From positions 186,001 through 250,000 of the forward strand of contig NZ_JABMCC010000100.1 of NCBI RefSeq assembly GCF_013359905.1: a stretch of 64,000 nt of DNA, in the 5' to 3' direction. A program made the translations under genes and the position numbers. This document shows, piece after piece, positions 32,077-41,372 of this stretch (its first letter is position 1; the number at the start of each line of letters is the position of its first letter). This DNA comes from Paenibacillus taichungensis (GTDB taxonomy: Bacteria > Bacillota > Bacilli > Paenibacillales > Paenibacillaceae). The notes beneath the pieces are model-generated. The model was not told the origin of the DNA. It was given only the letters and a program-made list of their open reading frames with translations, and did no database searches.

Positions 32077-33573
32077 GTGGAGAGAGTGAAACAACAAACA
32101 GCAGTGCCCCAGGACCCGGCGGAGTTCTCAATTAAAACGATTATTCTGCCGCTACTGGCTATTATTGTTGGGATGATTATGGTCATCTTGGACAGCACGG
32201 TGGTTAACGTGGCAATTCCGAATCTGGTTCAATATTTTGAGACCGATTTGAAGACCATTCAATGGACGGTTACAGGATATACGTTGGCCTTGTCAGCCGT
32301 CATTCCGCTGGCGGGATGGTTGACCGACCGATTTGGTGCCAAAAGAGTATTTCTGTTCACGATCGCGATGTTTACTCTGGGTTCAGTCTTGTGTTCGATT
32401 GCGCAATCTCCTGAACAATTGATTATTTACCGTATCATCCAAGGGCTTGGCGGAGGTATGGTTGCGCCGATTGGTATGGCGATGGTATTCCGTCTGGCTC
32501 CTCCTGAAAGAAGAGGTTCTATCATGGGTATGCTCGGGATTCCGATGCTGTTGGCCCCTGCGCTGGGTCCGGTATTATCCGGCTGGTTCATTGAGTCATT
32601 CAGCTGGCACTGGATCTTCCTGATCAATCTGCCGATTGGTATTGCCGCGTTTATTCTATGTATCAAATTCCTGCCGGATACGGATCGTGGACGCACGCCT
32701 GCGCTTGATCTGCTTGGTATGATTCTGGCACCAATTGCATTCTCGATGCTCGCATACGGTGTAAGTGAAGGCGGAACAAGCTGGACGTCTGCAACAACAC
32801 TGACAGGTGTGATTGTCGGAGGCGTAGCGCTGATCTTATTCGTTATCGTGGAGCTTCGTCACAAAAATCCGCTGTTGGAACTTCGGGTGTTCAAATCATC
32901 TGATTTCACACGGGGTATTATTCTGGCATGGGTATCACAAGTCGCTTTATTTGGTGCAATGATTTTGATTCCACTTTATCTGCAACAAATTAAAGGCTAT
33001 ACTGCATTGGAAACAGGGCTCATTCTGCTCCCGCAGGCGCTGGCTTCGGGTGTGGGTATGCCGCTTGGTGGACGTTTGTTTGATAAAATTGGTGCAAGAC
33101 CACTCGCTTTCGTGGGTCTGGGTATCATCTCGGGTGCACTGTTTATTCTGTCATCGATTACGGCGGAAACGGGCCTTGGCCTGATCATTCTTAGCCTTGT
33201 CATGATGGGATTGGGTATGGGTTTCTCCATGATGCCACTCAATACGCATGTACTGAATGCTGCTCCACGTAAGCTGGTAGGTCGGGTTACCCCGCTTACT
33301 GCTGCTGCACAACAAGTGGTTGTGTCCTTTGCAGTTGCCGGCTTGACCGGATTCCTGACCTCCCATATTGCAAGCAATACAGCTGGAGCTACTGATGCTA
33401 CAAGTGTGGTGAATGGCTTAGTGGCTGGTTTCAACGATACCTTCTTCCTGGCAGCGTGTATTGCCTTGTTTGGATGCCTGCTTAGTCTGATCTTGCGCAA
33501 ACCAAAACGGATGGAGGAAGAATCCCTTCAAACAGGGGATCAGCCTGATCCTGCAATGATGATGGGACACTAA
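32077..33573 (+). CDS. DHA2-family (EmrB/QacA) multidrug MFS exporter
   Basis: A 498-residue membrane protein with about 14 helices. Visible DHA2 motifs: LDSTVVNVAIPNL in helix 1, WLTDRFGAKRVFL (motif A), YRIIQGLGGGMVAP and the antiporter motif C LLAPALGPVLSGW. It exports drugs or toxic compounds in exchange for protons. The start is uncertain: GTG 32077 is the longest reading, but GTG 32086 has GGAGAGA just before it. It is a monocistronic unit with its own promoter, repeats and terminator. Confidence 0.9.
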   Translation: MERVKQQTAVPQDPAEFSIKTIILPLLAIIVGMIMVILDSTVVNVAIPNLVQYFETDLKTIQWTVTGYTLALSAVIPLAGWLTDRFGAKRVFLFTIAMFTLGSVLCSIAQSPEQLIIYRIIQGLGGGMVAPIGMAMVFRLAPPERRGSIMGMLGIPMLLAPALGPVLSGWFIESFSWHWIFLINLPIGIAAFILCIKFLPDTDRGRTPALDLLGMILAPIAFSMLAYGVSEGGTSWTSATTLTGVIVGGVALILFVIVELRHKNPLLELRVFKSSDFTRGIILAWVSQVALFGAMILIPLYLQQIKGYTALETGLILLPQALASGVGMPLGGRLFDKIGARPLAFVGLGIISGALFILSSITAETGLGLIILSLVMMGLGMGFSMMPLNTHVLNAAPRKLVGRVTPLTAAAQQVVVSFAVAGLTGFLTSHIASNTAGATDATSVVNGLVAGFNDTFFLAACIALFGCLLSLILRKPKRMEEESLQTGDQPDPAMMMGH

Positions 33574-33606
33574 TTCTTATAATCTGATTTCATGAATTTA
33601 ATGTTT

Positions 33607-33641
33607 AGGCAGTTCAGAGCATCTTTCTGAACTGCCTTTTT
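33607..33641 (+). terminator. Terminator after the drug exporter gene
   Basis: AGGCAGTTCAG pairs perfectly with CTGAACTGCCT around a 9-base loop and is followed by five T residues. Confidence 0.9.
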
Positions 33642-33648
33642 GTTTTGT

Positions 33649-34722
33649 TTAAAAGAAAATGCTCAAGGCAGTCATCATTTCCCGAAATGAAGTGGCGTAT
33701 CGGTCAGGGGAGAAGGAGATGGCCATATGCTGTCTGCCTTGAATGCGTATATATTCCCGCAGCTTTTTGTTGCGCATAAGGTCTACCGCTTCAGATACAG
33801 CGGTTTTCACGTTGCCTATCGGATAGAATTTTCCTGTTCGGTTATGAGTAATAAAGGACCTTACGCCATCCGAATCGGTACTGAGAACCGGGCATCCGCA
33901 GCTGATGGCTTCAGCAACGGCATATCCAAAGCCTTCAAGTAGGGAGGTGGACAGCATGATACCCCCGGAAGCTGCAACCATGGAGTAGAATGTAGGCATC
34001 TGGGAATGGGGCACGTTGATAAAGATGCCAATCCGATCTTCAAGCCCGTATTCTGCAAGCATGTGACGGAACATGACCTCGTCCTCCGGATTAGCCAAGG
34101 TCGGATCATGGAAAAACCATAGTCTGGCTTTTGGAATTTTTTTAATGATTTCGCTGGATATCATCAAATACTCCCGCCAGTTTTTATTGTGTTCGAGCCT
34201 TCCTACCCATGCTAGTACCGGATAGGGAGGAGTATCCACCGAAATTGGGGCAAAGGTATTGGTATCCAGCATATTGGGAATGACAAACCGGTGAAGCCAA
34301 GGGCACATATGAATGAACAGCTCCAGTAAATGATCTGTTGGAGGAATGACCGCAGCATTACAGTGGGCTTGAAGATAAGGTACTCCCATCTGAATGGTTT
34401 CCATAGCCTGTTCACGCGTCCCGAGTCCCTGTGCTTCATAGATAATGCGTCCTTTATACCCGAGGGCTCTTAATCTGCCCGGCATGGCAATATCGGAGGT
34501 AACAATAATGGCATCATAACGATGATGATGAATCAAACTGTGAATTTCCTCATCACTGGAAGCGGTGAAGACCGGCGTGCTGGTATTGTTCTGCATTCCC
34601 GAGCCAGGGTACAGATACAATACATGCGCTTCGATGCCATGGCGTTGCAGAACGGCTGTACGCAATCGGTTTAAAGTATCCACACCGCCGCTTGGAACAA
34701 AAAATGTGAATAGTACTTTCAC
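33649..34722 (-). CDS. GT4-family glycosyltransferase
   Basis: About 357 residues. The N-terminal segment VLFTFFVPSGGVDTLNRLR and the C-terminal motifs PVLAWVGRLEHNKNWREYL, STSLLEGFGYAVAEAISCGCP and LSTDSDGVRSFI define a GT-B enzyme. I start at GTG 34722 (preceded by AGAGGGTGAACC); a 33-residue N-terminal extension is unlike the family. It is a single gene, convergent with the exporter. Role unknown, possibly another surface glycan enzyme. Confidence 0.82.
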   Translation of the reverse strand: MKVLFTFFVPSGGVDTLNRLRTAVLQRHGIEAHVLYLYPGSGMQNNTSTPVFTASSDEEIHSLIHHHRYDAIIVTSDIAMPGRLRALGYKGRIIYEAQGLGTREQAMETIQMGVPYLQAHCNAAVIPPTDHLLELFIHMCPWLHRFVIPNMLDTNTFAPISVDTPPYPVLAWVGRLEHNKNWREYLMISSEIIKKIPKARLWFFHDPTLANPEDEVMFRHMLAEYGLEDRIGIFINVPHSQMPTFYSMVAASGGIMLSTSLLEGFGYAVAEAISCGCPVLSTDSDGVRSFITHNRTGKFYPIGNVKTAVSEAVDLMRNKKLREYIRIQGRQHMAISFSPDRYATSFREMMTALSIFF

Positions 34723-34961
34723 ACGGTTCACCCTCTGACTTTTGTGCAGGTGCTCATGCCCCTGTACTGTAAGGTACGTTGCCTCAGAGTGCAGGGTGTG
34801 GGTGAATGAAGTGGTGTTCACATTTTAGACACATATTTTTAAGCTCTCTTTTAAGTGACATTAAGCTGCATTTAGGATACAACACGTAAGATACAAGGAA
34901 CTTCCCGTGTTGACCATCTGAAGAAAGCGATGATGGCACACGGGTATTTTAACGGGAAAGG

Positions 34962-36092
34962 ATGAATGATGTGCTCGAAGTGAAACAGGTCAGCAAAGTA
35001 TTTGATGGGCGGCGCGGCGTGCATCAACTGGATTTCACAATGGAGCGCGGTGAGATTGTTGGATTTTTGGGACCGAATGGTGCCGGAAAAACCACAACGA
35101 TGCGAATGATTACGGGCTATTTGCATCCTACGGCAGGCTCCATTGCAGTGGATGGCATATCAGTGCATGATCAGGGCAGAAACGTTCGTTCCAAGATCGG
35201 CTATCTGCCGGAGACACCGCCGCTTTATCCAGATATGACGGTACAGTCGTATTTGAAGTTCGTCGCTAATCTGAGGGATGTCCCGACCCGTGAAGTGAAA
35301 TTGCGGATCAGTGAGATGGTCAGCAGGCTGGGTCTTCAAGGTCGCGAAAAGCAATTGGTTCGCGGACTGTCCAAAGGGTACAAGCAGCGTCTGGGTCTGG
35401 CTGGAGCCATTATTCACAAACCGGATCTGCTCGTGCTGGATGAGCCGACTTCAGGACTCGATCCAAATCAGATTATGGAGATACGGGATCTGATCCGTGA
35501 ACTGGGTGAGAATCATACAGTACTGCTCAGTACACATATTTTGCCGGAAGTGAGCACGCTTTGTAATCGGATGTTGATTATTAATCAGGGTCAGCTCGTA
35601 TTGGATGGTTCACCGCAGCATTTTGGCTCAGCAATGGGGGATCAGTTTAAGGTATCTATTGAAGTGAAGGCAACAGAGCAGCAATTACATAATGTGCTGA
35701 CACCATGGGAGGAGGTACGGAGCGAAGTCATTCAAGCAGCGGATGGACAGGCATCCAATGGTTCTGCTGATACGGTTAAAATGCTGCTTACCGGCGAATC
35801 TTCTGAAGATTTCCGGGAGGAACTATTCTACCTTTTGTCTGGTGCAGGCTTGCCGATCCTGGAGATGAAGAAAGAAAATCTTAGTCTGGAACAAATTTTC
35901 CTGAAGCTTACCACAACGGAAACGGAATCCGAAGTGGAACTGGCAACACAGGAGACTGAAACTGATAAAGTGCAGCTCGCCAATCATGCGACAGATGAAG
36001 AGGCCAATTTGGGCACGACGTCAGATCTGAAGCAATCGACTAGTTCCGAGAGCGCTTCATCTGATTCCCACACAGGGGAGGGTTCCAAATGA
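34962..36092 (+). CDS. ABC transporter ATP-binding protein, GldA-like, with acidic tail
   Basis: The first 300 residues are a normal ABC ATPase: Walker A GPNGAGKTTTMR, Q-loop LPETPPLYPDM, signature LSKGYKQRLGLA, Walker B LLVLDEPTSGLDPNQ and LSTHILPE. The C terminus adds about 55 residues rich in Glu, Thr and Ser, not part of the ATPase fold. ATG 34962 is used; GTG 34971 has better spacing from GGGAAAGG. The gene starts a four-gene set resembling the Bacteroidetes gldA-gldFG arrangement. Its stop overlaps the permease start (ATGA). Confidence 0.85.
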   Translation: MNDVLEVKQVSKVFDGRRGVHQLDFTMERGEIVGFLGPNGAGKTTTMRMITGYLHPTAGSIAVDGISVHDQGRNVRSKIGYLPETPPLYPDMTVQSYLKFVANLRDVPTREVKLRISEMVSRLGLQGREKQLVRGLSKGYKQRLGLAGAIIHKPDLLVLDEPTSGLDPNQIMEIRDLIRELGENHTVLLSTHILPEVSTLCNRMLIINQGQLVLDGSPQHFGSAMGDQFKVSIEVKATEQQLHNVLTPWEEVRSEVIQAADGQASNGSADTVKMLLTGESSEDFREELFYLLSGAGLPILEMKKENLSLEQIFLKLTTTETESEVELATQETETDKVQLANHATDEEANLGTTSDLKQSTSSESASSDSHTGEGSK

Positions 36093-36805
36093 GACGAATG
36101 ATGGCGGTTTGCAATAAAGAACTGCAGGCATATTTCCTGTCACCGACTTCGTATTTCGCTTTTGCAGTATATGTACTGATGACAAGTTTGCTGTTCTATT
36201 CCAGCTTTGTGTATTACCAGCCAAGCATTGTAGATTATCGTCTGGTGCTGGGAGACACGTTATCCATGCTGCTGTTTGTGGTGCCGTTGCTGACGATGCG
36301 ACTGGTGGCAGAGGAATTCCGGCAGGGAACGGACGAATTGTTGTTGACTTCACCTGCACGGGTGACCGAAATTATTTTCGGTAAATATTTGGCGTCACTC
36401 GCCATTCTTGTTGTCCTTATTCTGTGCAGTCTCGTTTACCCGTTTATTATGTCCTTCTTTGGTGAACTGGATCTGACATCCGTATGGTTGTCTGCACTGG
36501 GTCTCTTTTTCCTGGGCGGAAGCATGATGGCGATTGGATTGTTTGCTTCCACGTTATCTCAGCACCAGATGGTGTCTGCGGTAGCCGGTTTTATTATTTT
36601 GCTCGTATTGTGGATGCTTGATTCATTTGCAGGCAATTCCGGATCTGCGTTACAACAATGGCTGGACCCGTTTGCGTTGACGAACCGGTTTGACAGCTTC
36701 ACGAAGGGTGTACTTAGCGGCCCAGATATATTGTATTACGTGACGCTCTCAGGTGTGTTTCTGCTGTTAAGCATTCAAATTGTGGAACGGAAGCGGTGGA
36801 GGTGA
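36089..36805 (+). CDS. ABC-2 type permease, GldF-like
   Basis: A 238-residue membrane protein with six hydrophobic helices (KELQAYFLSPTSYFAFAVYV at the start; RLVAEEFRQGTDELLLTSPARVTEIIFGKYLA as the conserved cytoplasmic segment). This is the channel part of the ATPase encoded just upstream. In Gld-type systems it works with an auxiliary protein such as the next gene product. Substrate unknown. Confidence 0.85.
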   Translation: MRRMMAVCNKELQAYFLSPTSYFAFAVYVLMTSLLFYSSFVYYQPSIVDYRLVLGDTLSMLLFVVPLLTMRLVAEEFRQGTDELLLTSPARVTEIIFGKYLASLAILVVLILCSLVYPFIMSFFGELDLTSVWLSALGLFFLGGSMMAIGLFASTLSQHQMVSAVAGFIILLVLWMLDSFAGNSGSALQQWLDPFALTNRFDSFTKGVLSGPDILYYVTLSGVFLLLSIQIVERKRWR

Positions 36806-36809
36806 GAAG

Positions 36810-38204
36810 ATGAAAAAATGGTTGAGTCATACCAACAGTACCGTGCTATCTGTAGCGGTGATTGGCATCTTTATTTTGCTGACCCTGTTTCTGAATTCGC
36901 TTGGCGGGTTCCAACTGGATCTGACCTCGAATAAACAATATACCTTGTCTGACCAGTCTCTTACCGCGATCAAAAATGTAAAGGAAGACGTCAACATTCT
37001 GGTGTTAACCGTCGAAAATGCGAATAATACGGTCTTGAACCGGGAAGTATCGGATATGGTTCAGGAATATACGAAACGCAACAGCAAACTGACGATGAAG
37101 CAATATAATCTGACGCAGGAGCCTACGCTGGCCTCCAAATATGGTATCACAGGCAGTTCCATTGTATTAGAGCAGGGCGATCAATATAAAGTCATTGATA
37201 TCGCCAGTCTGTTTACGGCTGTCGGGGATGGAAGCGATGGATCGTACCAGTTCACAGGTGAGGAAAAGTTGACACAAGCGCTAATGAATCTGTCTTCAAC
37301 GGAGATGCACAAAATGGTCTTCCTGACAGGACATGAGGAGCTTGGCCTGGATCAACTGACTACGCTGCGCTCATCTTTGGAACAGAATAATATCACGACA
37401 GAAGAACTTCAGCTGAATCAGGCAGGTCAGGTTCCAGAAGATGCGGACGTACTCGCAATTATTGGGCCACAGCGGGATATTAGTGATACTGAACTGAAAG
37501 CTATTCGGACATATCTGAGTAACGGCGGTAAATTGCTGTTATCCCTCGGTTTTCACGAAGACATGAAGTTGACTTGGAAAAATATCGATGCACTCATGAC
37601 GGATTATGGTGTGGTTGATGAGCATGCAGTCATGGTGGATAACCAGCAGGCCAGCACAATGGGCCCACTGTGGGTTGTGCCGGAGTATGGCACACATGCC
37701 ATCACGGATAAACTATCAGAAAGCAAACTGTACCCGATGTTATCCCTGTCCATTGCTTTGACGAGCAAAGAGCAGGATAAATACACGTTGTCGCCGCTTA
37801 TTCATTCATCGAATGACAGTTATGGCGAGACTAATATTGCAGGTTTATTGCAAAACGAAACAACCAACGATCCGGATCAGGATGTACAAGGTCCTGTTGA
37901 GCTTGGATATGCGGCGGATACAACAGATGGCAAACCGAAGGCTGTAATTCTGGGATCATCCATTTTCATGCAGGACTCGGAAATAGTGAACGGTGGTAAC
38001 CGAGATTTTATTTTGAATACCGTCAACTATTTAAGTGAAAAAGAAGATGGAGTAACGATTCGGCCACGGGTGCAATCCGGTTATCAAACGGCGTATCTGG
38101 ATGGTAAACAAGCCAGAACCATTTTCTTCGTGGCGATTGTCGCATTCCCGCTCATCTTTGTTATGATAGGTGTACTCTTATGGTGGAGGCGCAGACGTGT
38201 ATGA
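36810..38204 (+). CDS. GldG-like ABC transporter auxiliary protein
   Basis: A 464-residue protein with one N-terminal helix (TVLSVAVIGIFILLTLFL), a large extracytoplasmic ABC_transp_aux/GldG domain (DLTSNKQYTLSDQSL, VFLTGHEELGLDQL, VLAIIGPQRDISDTELKAI) and a C-terminal helix followed by a basic anchor. ATG 36810 follows GGAGGTGAGAAG. The 3-prime end overlaps the next gene by four bases. In gliding bacteria GldG partners GldAF; in Firmicutes the function is unknown. Confidence 0.82.
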   Translation: MKKWLSHTNSTVLSVAVIGIFILLTLFLNSLGGFQLDLTSNKQYTLSDQSLTAIKNVKEDVNILVLTVENANNTVLNREVSDMVQEYTKRNSKLTMKQYNLTQEPTLASKYGITGSSIVLEQGDQYKVIDIASLFTAVGDGSDGSYQFTGEEKLTQALMNLSSTEMHKMVFLTGHEELGLDQLTTLRSSLEQNNITTEELQLNQAGQVPEDADVLAIIGPQRDISDTELKAIRTYLSNGGKLLLSLGFHEDMKLTWKNIDALMTDYGVVDEHAVMVDNQQASTMGPLWVVPEYGTHAITDKLSESKLYPMLSLSIALTSKEQDKYTLSPLIHSSNDSYGETNIAGLLQNETTNDPDQDVQGPVELGYAADTTDGKPKAVILGSSIFMQDSEIVNGGNRDFILNTVNYLSEKEDGVTIRPRVQSGYQTAYLDGKQARTIFFVAIVAFPLIFVMIGVLLWWRRRRV

Positions 38205-39226
38205 AAAAATGGGTCCCAACGATTTTAGTCTTATTGGTCTTGATTATCGGGTGGGTCTATGCGGCCAGTCAAAATTATTTTCGTGAAGAGGAAGCGGAGA
38301 AGGTCAAGTTGCTCGGTATAAAGTCTGCCGATATACAGTCGATCACGATTCATGATAACAATACAGACACATCAGGTGCTTCAAAACCCTCATCTTCACA
38401 ATTGGAACTAAAGAATGGTGTATGGAGTATGGTGGAACCCAAGGCCTATCCTTTGAATGGGTATACGGTTAGCAGCTGGCTTGATGCCTTAAGTGGTGCG
38501 GATCAGGAACTGGTTGTAGAGAAGGAGCCGAAGGACCTCGATAAGTATGGATTGGGTTCAGATGCAACGTTGCTCGATATCCAGCTAAACGATAACCGTG
38601 AGATCAAACTGAGCATCGGTGGCCAGCTGCCAGCTGCTGACGCTCGTTATGTACGGGTAGACTCCGGACCTGTTGTAGCTGTACAGACGGAATCCATCAG
38701 CAATATAGAATTATCACGGCAGGATCTGCTGGATACGACTCCGTTTAATTTGGATGAAACGAATGTCATTACATTGGAATGGGAAGGCGAAGCAGCCACT
38801 TGGATGCTCAAATCTTCGTCAGAGGAGGGTGCGGCAGATCAGACGTGGACGCTTAATGGTGAAGCGATTGAAGCTACAGATGCTGTATCTCTGATTGGCA
38901 AAATCAAAAACCTGTCCACAGCTGACGAAGTGCGCAAAGCTTCTGAACTGAAGGGAACCGTGCCACGCTTTACTTTATCCGTTGAGCAAAAGGTTAATGG
39001 AGAAGCTGTTACGGATGTGTACCGAGGGCTTACTATTCCATCAGAACCGGATCAGATCTGGGTAGTCACGCCGGACGGTCAGTGGGCCTATCCAATGGAT
39101 GCAGCTAGTTTGAAGGAAGCAGAGCAGTTTCCGAATTCGATCAAAAAATCAGAATCAGATGTAACATCATCTTCGAGTGAAGATAATGCTGATGCTGATG
39201 CGAATTCCTCCTCCACATCCAATTAA
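38201..39226 (+). CDS. DUF4340-type membrane-anchored extracellular protein
   Basis: About 341 residues: an N-terminal anchor helix (WVPTILVLLVLIIGWVYA), then a domain with repeated segments of the DUF4340 type (QLELKNGVWSMVEPKAYPLNG; DKYGLGSDATLLDIQLNDN; later WTLNGEAIEATDAVSLIGKI), and a Ser/Asp/Asn-rich tail. DUF4340 genes commonly follow GldG-like genes. It starts in the stop codon of the GldG-like gene. Probably the fourth subunit of the system. Confidence 0.8.
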   Translation: MKKWVPTILVLLVLIIGWVYAASQNYFREEEAEKVKLLGIKSADIQSITIHDNNTDTSGASKPSSSQLELKNGVWSMVEPKAYPLNGYTVSSWLDALSGADQELVVEKEPKDLDKYGLGSDATLLDIQLNDNREIKLSIGGQLPAADARYVRVDSGPVVAVQTESISNIELSRQDLLDTTPFNLDETNVITLEWEGEAATWMLKSSSEEGAADQTWTLNGEAIEATDAVSLIGKIKNLSTADEVRKASELKGTVPRFTLSVEQKVNGEAVTDVYRGLTIPSEPDQIWVVTPDGQWAYPMDAASLKEAEQFPNSIKKSESDVTSSSSEDNADADANSSSTSN

Positions 39227-39291
39227 GTGAATGGCTCCTTCAACATGATAATGAAGGTTCACACTAGAACAGGAAATCGAAGGTTATATGG

Positions 39292-39327
39292 AGCGGTGCT
39301 GCACTTTGTGCAAGCATCGCTTTTTTT
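39292..39327 (+). terminator. Terminator of the Gld-like operon
   Basis: AGCGGTGCT and AGCATCGCT form the outer stem with inner GCAC/GTGC, followed by eight T residues. Confidence 0.85.
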
Positions 39328-39461
39328 ATTTTTTATGTAATAAAGAAATCGTTTGAGCCCAGATAAAGGAGGCTAATGTTCCATATCCTTTCAGCATATC
39401 GCATTGTACAGAAGAGCATCCTATCCTTGTGACCAAAACCAACATAATTGGAGGATGAGAC

Positions 39462-40442
39462 ATGCCAGCAGCCAAAAAGGCGACAGCAATCAGCTTATCT
39501 TTGTCTACTGCAATCTTCGTAATGGCTGGATTGACGGGTTGTGGAACGAGCACAAAAGATAACAATCTGCATACCCAAAGTGTTCGTCACGAAGTGAAAG
39601 GCATCAACCGTTATGGTGTTGAGTCCAATGGGATGGATGGTATTCGTGCGAAAAGCTATCGGACGCATAACGTCACTGACCTGAAATCAAGTGACGAGCT
39701 GGCTAAACGTATTTCAGAAATGAAGGAAGTAAAGTCCGCAAGTGTTATGCTGACTGATCGTAACGCATATGTTGCAGTCCGTTTGACAGATGGTCACACT
39801 GGCAAATTGGAAAGCAAATCTTTGCGTAACCGTGCAAATGGCACTATGCGTACAGAAAGCATGGGTCAGGATATGGGCGGTTTGCGTGTAAATGGTGGTA
39901 ATGGAACCATGTCTCCATACAGCACCAGCGGCATAGCTCCGGGATTGAACACGGATGCAGCTACGGATCGCAGCCACATGGGCAATGACCGCAGCATCTA
40001 TGGAACCATGGGAACTGGATCGTATGGAATGATGCGTGGTCTAACCAACAGTGGCAATGCACGTACAATCACAGAAGGTCCACGTACAATGAGCGAAGGT
40101 CGCTACGGAATGAAGAGTGAAACATCGCGTATTGATAGCACGGATGATAACACCTCCGAAGAGATTAAATCCAAAATCTCGGCGAAAATCAAACAATTTG
40201 CACCTCACGTGGAGAACGTATACGTATCAGCTAACCCGGACTTTGTACAACATGTGGAGAGCTACGCCACAGATATCCGTAACGGCAAACCGGTTAGCGG
40301 CATGATTAACACGTTCCAATCGATGGTTGAACGTATTTTCCCAACGAATGCGTTGAACACAAATCACCGAGACGGCGTGCTTGATGATGGCATCATGAAT
40401 CGTAATAACAAAGACGGCATGATGAATCGCATGAATCGGTAA
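39462..40442 (+). CDS. YhcN/YlaJ-like sporulation lipoprotein with a low-complexity insert
   Basis: A 326-residue lipoprotein: signal peptide and lipobox GLTGC near residue 26. The two halves of a YhcN/YlaJ domain are visible, SSDELAKRISEMKEVKSASVML with AYVAVRL, and IKSKISAKIKQFAPHVENVYVSANPDFV. Between them lies an approximately 90-residue insert rich in Gly, Met, Asn, Ser and Arg, so the protein is longer than usual. GGAGGATGAGAC precedes the ATG. Such lipoproteins are often made in the forespore; the adjacent gerE fits a sporulation context. Confidence 0.8.
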   Translation: MPAAKKATAISLSLSTAIFVMAGLTGCGTSTKDNNLHTQSVRHEVKGINRYGVESNGMDGIRAKSYRTHNVTDLKSSDELAKRISEMKEVKSASVMLTDRNAYVAVRLTDGHTGKLESKSLRNRANGTMRTESMGQDMGGLRVNGGNGTMSPYSTSGIAPGLNTDAATDRSHMGNDRSIYGTMGTGSYGMMRGLTNSGNARTITEGPRTMSEGRYGMKSETSRIDSTDDNTSEEIKSKISAKIKQFAPHVENVYVSANPDFVQHVESYATDIRNGKPVSGMINTFQSMVERIFPTNALNTNHRDGVLDDGIMNRNNKDGMMNRMNR

Positions 40443-40662
40443 TTTAGATTGAACAATATGCCTTTGCGCTGATGGTTAACATTAGTCGCGAGGGCATGTT
40501 TTTTTAAAAGGAATATTGATAATAACGATTAAGAAGATGATTCATAGTATGCCCATATGATACTTAGTCCCAATTGACGATTTCAGATTACTACGTTTGT
40601 GACCTTCATAGTGATTATTCATTCAAATTGCAATTCACTGCCCATTTTTTTGATAAAACTGA

Positions 40663-40690
40663 ACCAACGCCCTTGACCTTACATAAGATG
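40663..40690 (+). promoter_or_regulatory. Candidate sigma-K promoter of gerE
   Basis: AC at 40663-40664 and CATAAGATG at 40682-40690, spaced 17 bases, match AC-N17-CATANNNTA at all but the last base. It lies about 60 bases before the gerE start. gerE is a sigma-K gene in Bacillus. The rest of the 309-base gap from 40443 has no gene or strong terminator that I can see. Confidence 0.45.
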
Positions 40691-40751
40691 AGTTGACTGT
40701 ATCCCCTTAACCTTGTTACACCAACACAACCCAGGCAAGGAGGGGTGAACA

Positions 40752-40976
40752 TTGAAGGGTATCGATCATAAAAGCAAATTTCTGTTGACCCACCGTGAAC
40801 GCGAAGTATTCGAATTACTGGTTCAGGACAAAACGACGCGTGACATCGCAGGGCAGTTATTCATCAGCGAGAAAACGGTGCGCAACCATATTTCGAATGT
40901 GATGCAAAAACTCAATGTTAAGGGTCGTTCGCAAGCAGTTGTCGAGCTGATTAAGCTCGGAGAACTGAAGATCTGA
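40752..40976 (+). CDS. gerE: Spore germination/late sporulation regulator GerE
   Basis: A 74-residue LuxR-type helix-turn-helix protein, exactly the length of B. subtilis GerE and nearly colinear with it as I remember it (LLTHREREVFELLVQDKTT, ISEKTVRNHISNVMQKL, VKGRSQAVVELIKLGEL). GerE is a DNA-binding protein that tunes late mother-cell coat gene expression with sigma-K. The start is TTG 40752 behind AAGGAGGGGTGAACA. Its presence supports reading the nearby glycosyltransferase clusters as spore-surface genes. Confidence 0.96.
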   Translation: MKGIDHKSKFLLTHREREVFELLVQDKTTRDIAGQLFISEKTVRNHISNVMQKLNVKGRSQAVVELIKLGELKI

Positions 40977-41007
40977 CGCGATACTGCACAGTTGATTGAA
41001 GCAGCAT

Positions 41008-41056
41008 GAAAGTCTTTTTCTATTCTTCATGATGAAGAATGGGGAAAGGCTTTTTT
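41008..41056 (+). terminator. Terminator of gerE
   Basis: ATTCTTCAT and ATGAAGAAT form a tight inner stem; outer AAAGTCTTTTTC and GGGGAAAGGCTTT extend it, followed by a T run. Confidence 0.85.
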
Positions 41057-41073
41057 GTTTTAGGTGGAAAGCA

Positions 41074-41114
41074 AAAACAAGCGAATTCCAAAAGTAAAGG
41101 AATCGCTTGTTTTG
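41074..41114 (-). terminator. Terminator of the minus-strand small genes
   Basis: AAAACAAGCGA and TCGCTTGTTTT pair, extended inward by TTCC/GGAA; on the minus strand the hairpin is followed by TTTTTGC. It lies 11 bases past the stop of the small gene ending at 41126. Confidence 0.8.
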
Positions 41115-41125
41115 AATAGATATTC

Positions 41126-41368
41126 TCAGAAGTCTGGATTCAGAAGCTGCTGACTGCAGTCCGCTATTCTGCTTAGCTCAGATTTTCGATAGCCTAGCCG
41201 CTTTGTCTTTTCGCAGCACCACCAGCAGGAACAATGTATTTTCCCTTTTGCAAAAATACCTTCGAACTTGTAGGACCAACCGTATCGTACAGCAAGCTGT
41301 TTTTTTCGTTGAATAACACGCTTTCTGTGATGCCTGTAATAGGCTTGATTTCTTTGCTGAGATTTCAT
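41126..41368 (-). CDS. Small basic protein with a Cys-x-Cys-x2-Cys-Cys cluster, under a structured RNA leader
   Basis: An 80-residue basic protein. The N terminus is YYRHHRKRVIQRKKQLAVR; the middle has the segment AKGKIHCSCWWCCEKTKRLG, whose cysteines look metal-binding. I recall small Firmicute proteins with a similar KGKxHCSCxxC segment but know no function. ATG 41368 is used; the ribosome binding site AAGGGAG is 11 bases upstream and lies within a predicted pseudoknot. A second frame through the same DNA is a shadow. A nucleic-acid-binding role is plausible but unproven. Confidence 0.7.
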   Translation of the reverse strand: MKSQQRNQAYYRHHRKRVIQRKKQLAVRYGWSYKFEGIFAKGKIHCSCWWCCEKTKRLGYRKSELSRIADCSQQLLNPDF

Positions 41369-41372
41369 GGAT

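Noticed and set aside
40554..40562. CATATGATA as a second sigma-K -10 element for gerE
   Set aside because: It has no AC at the right distance and is about 190 bases from the gene; the site at 40663-40690 is better placed.
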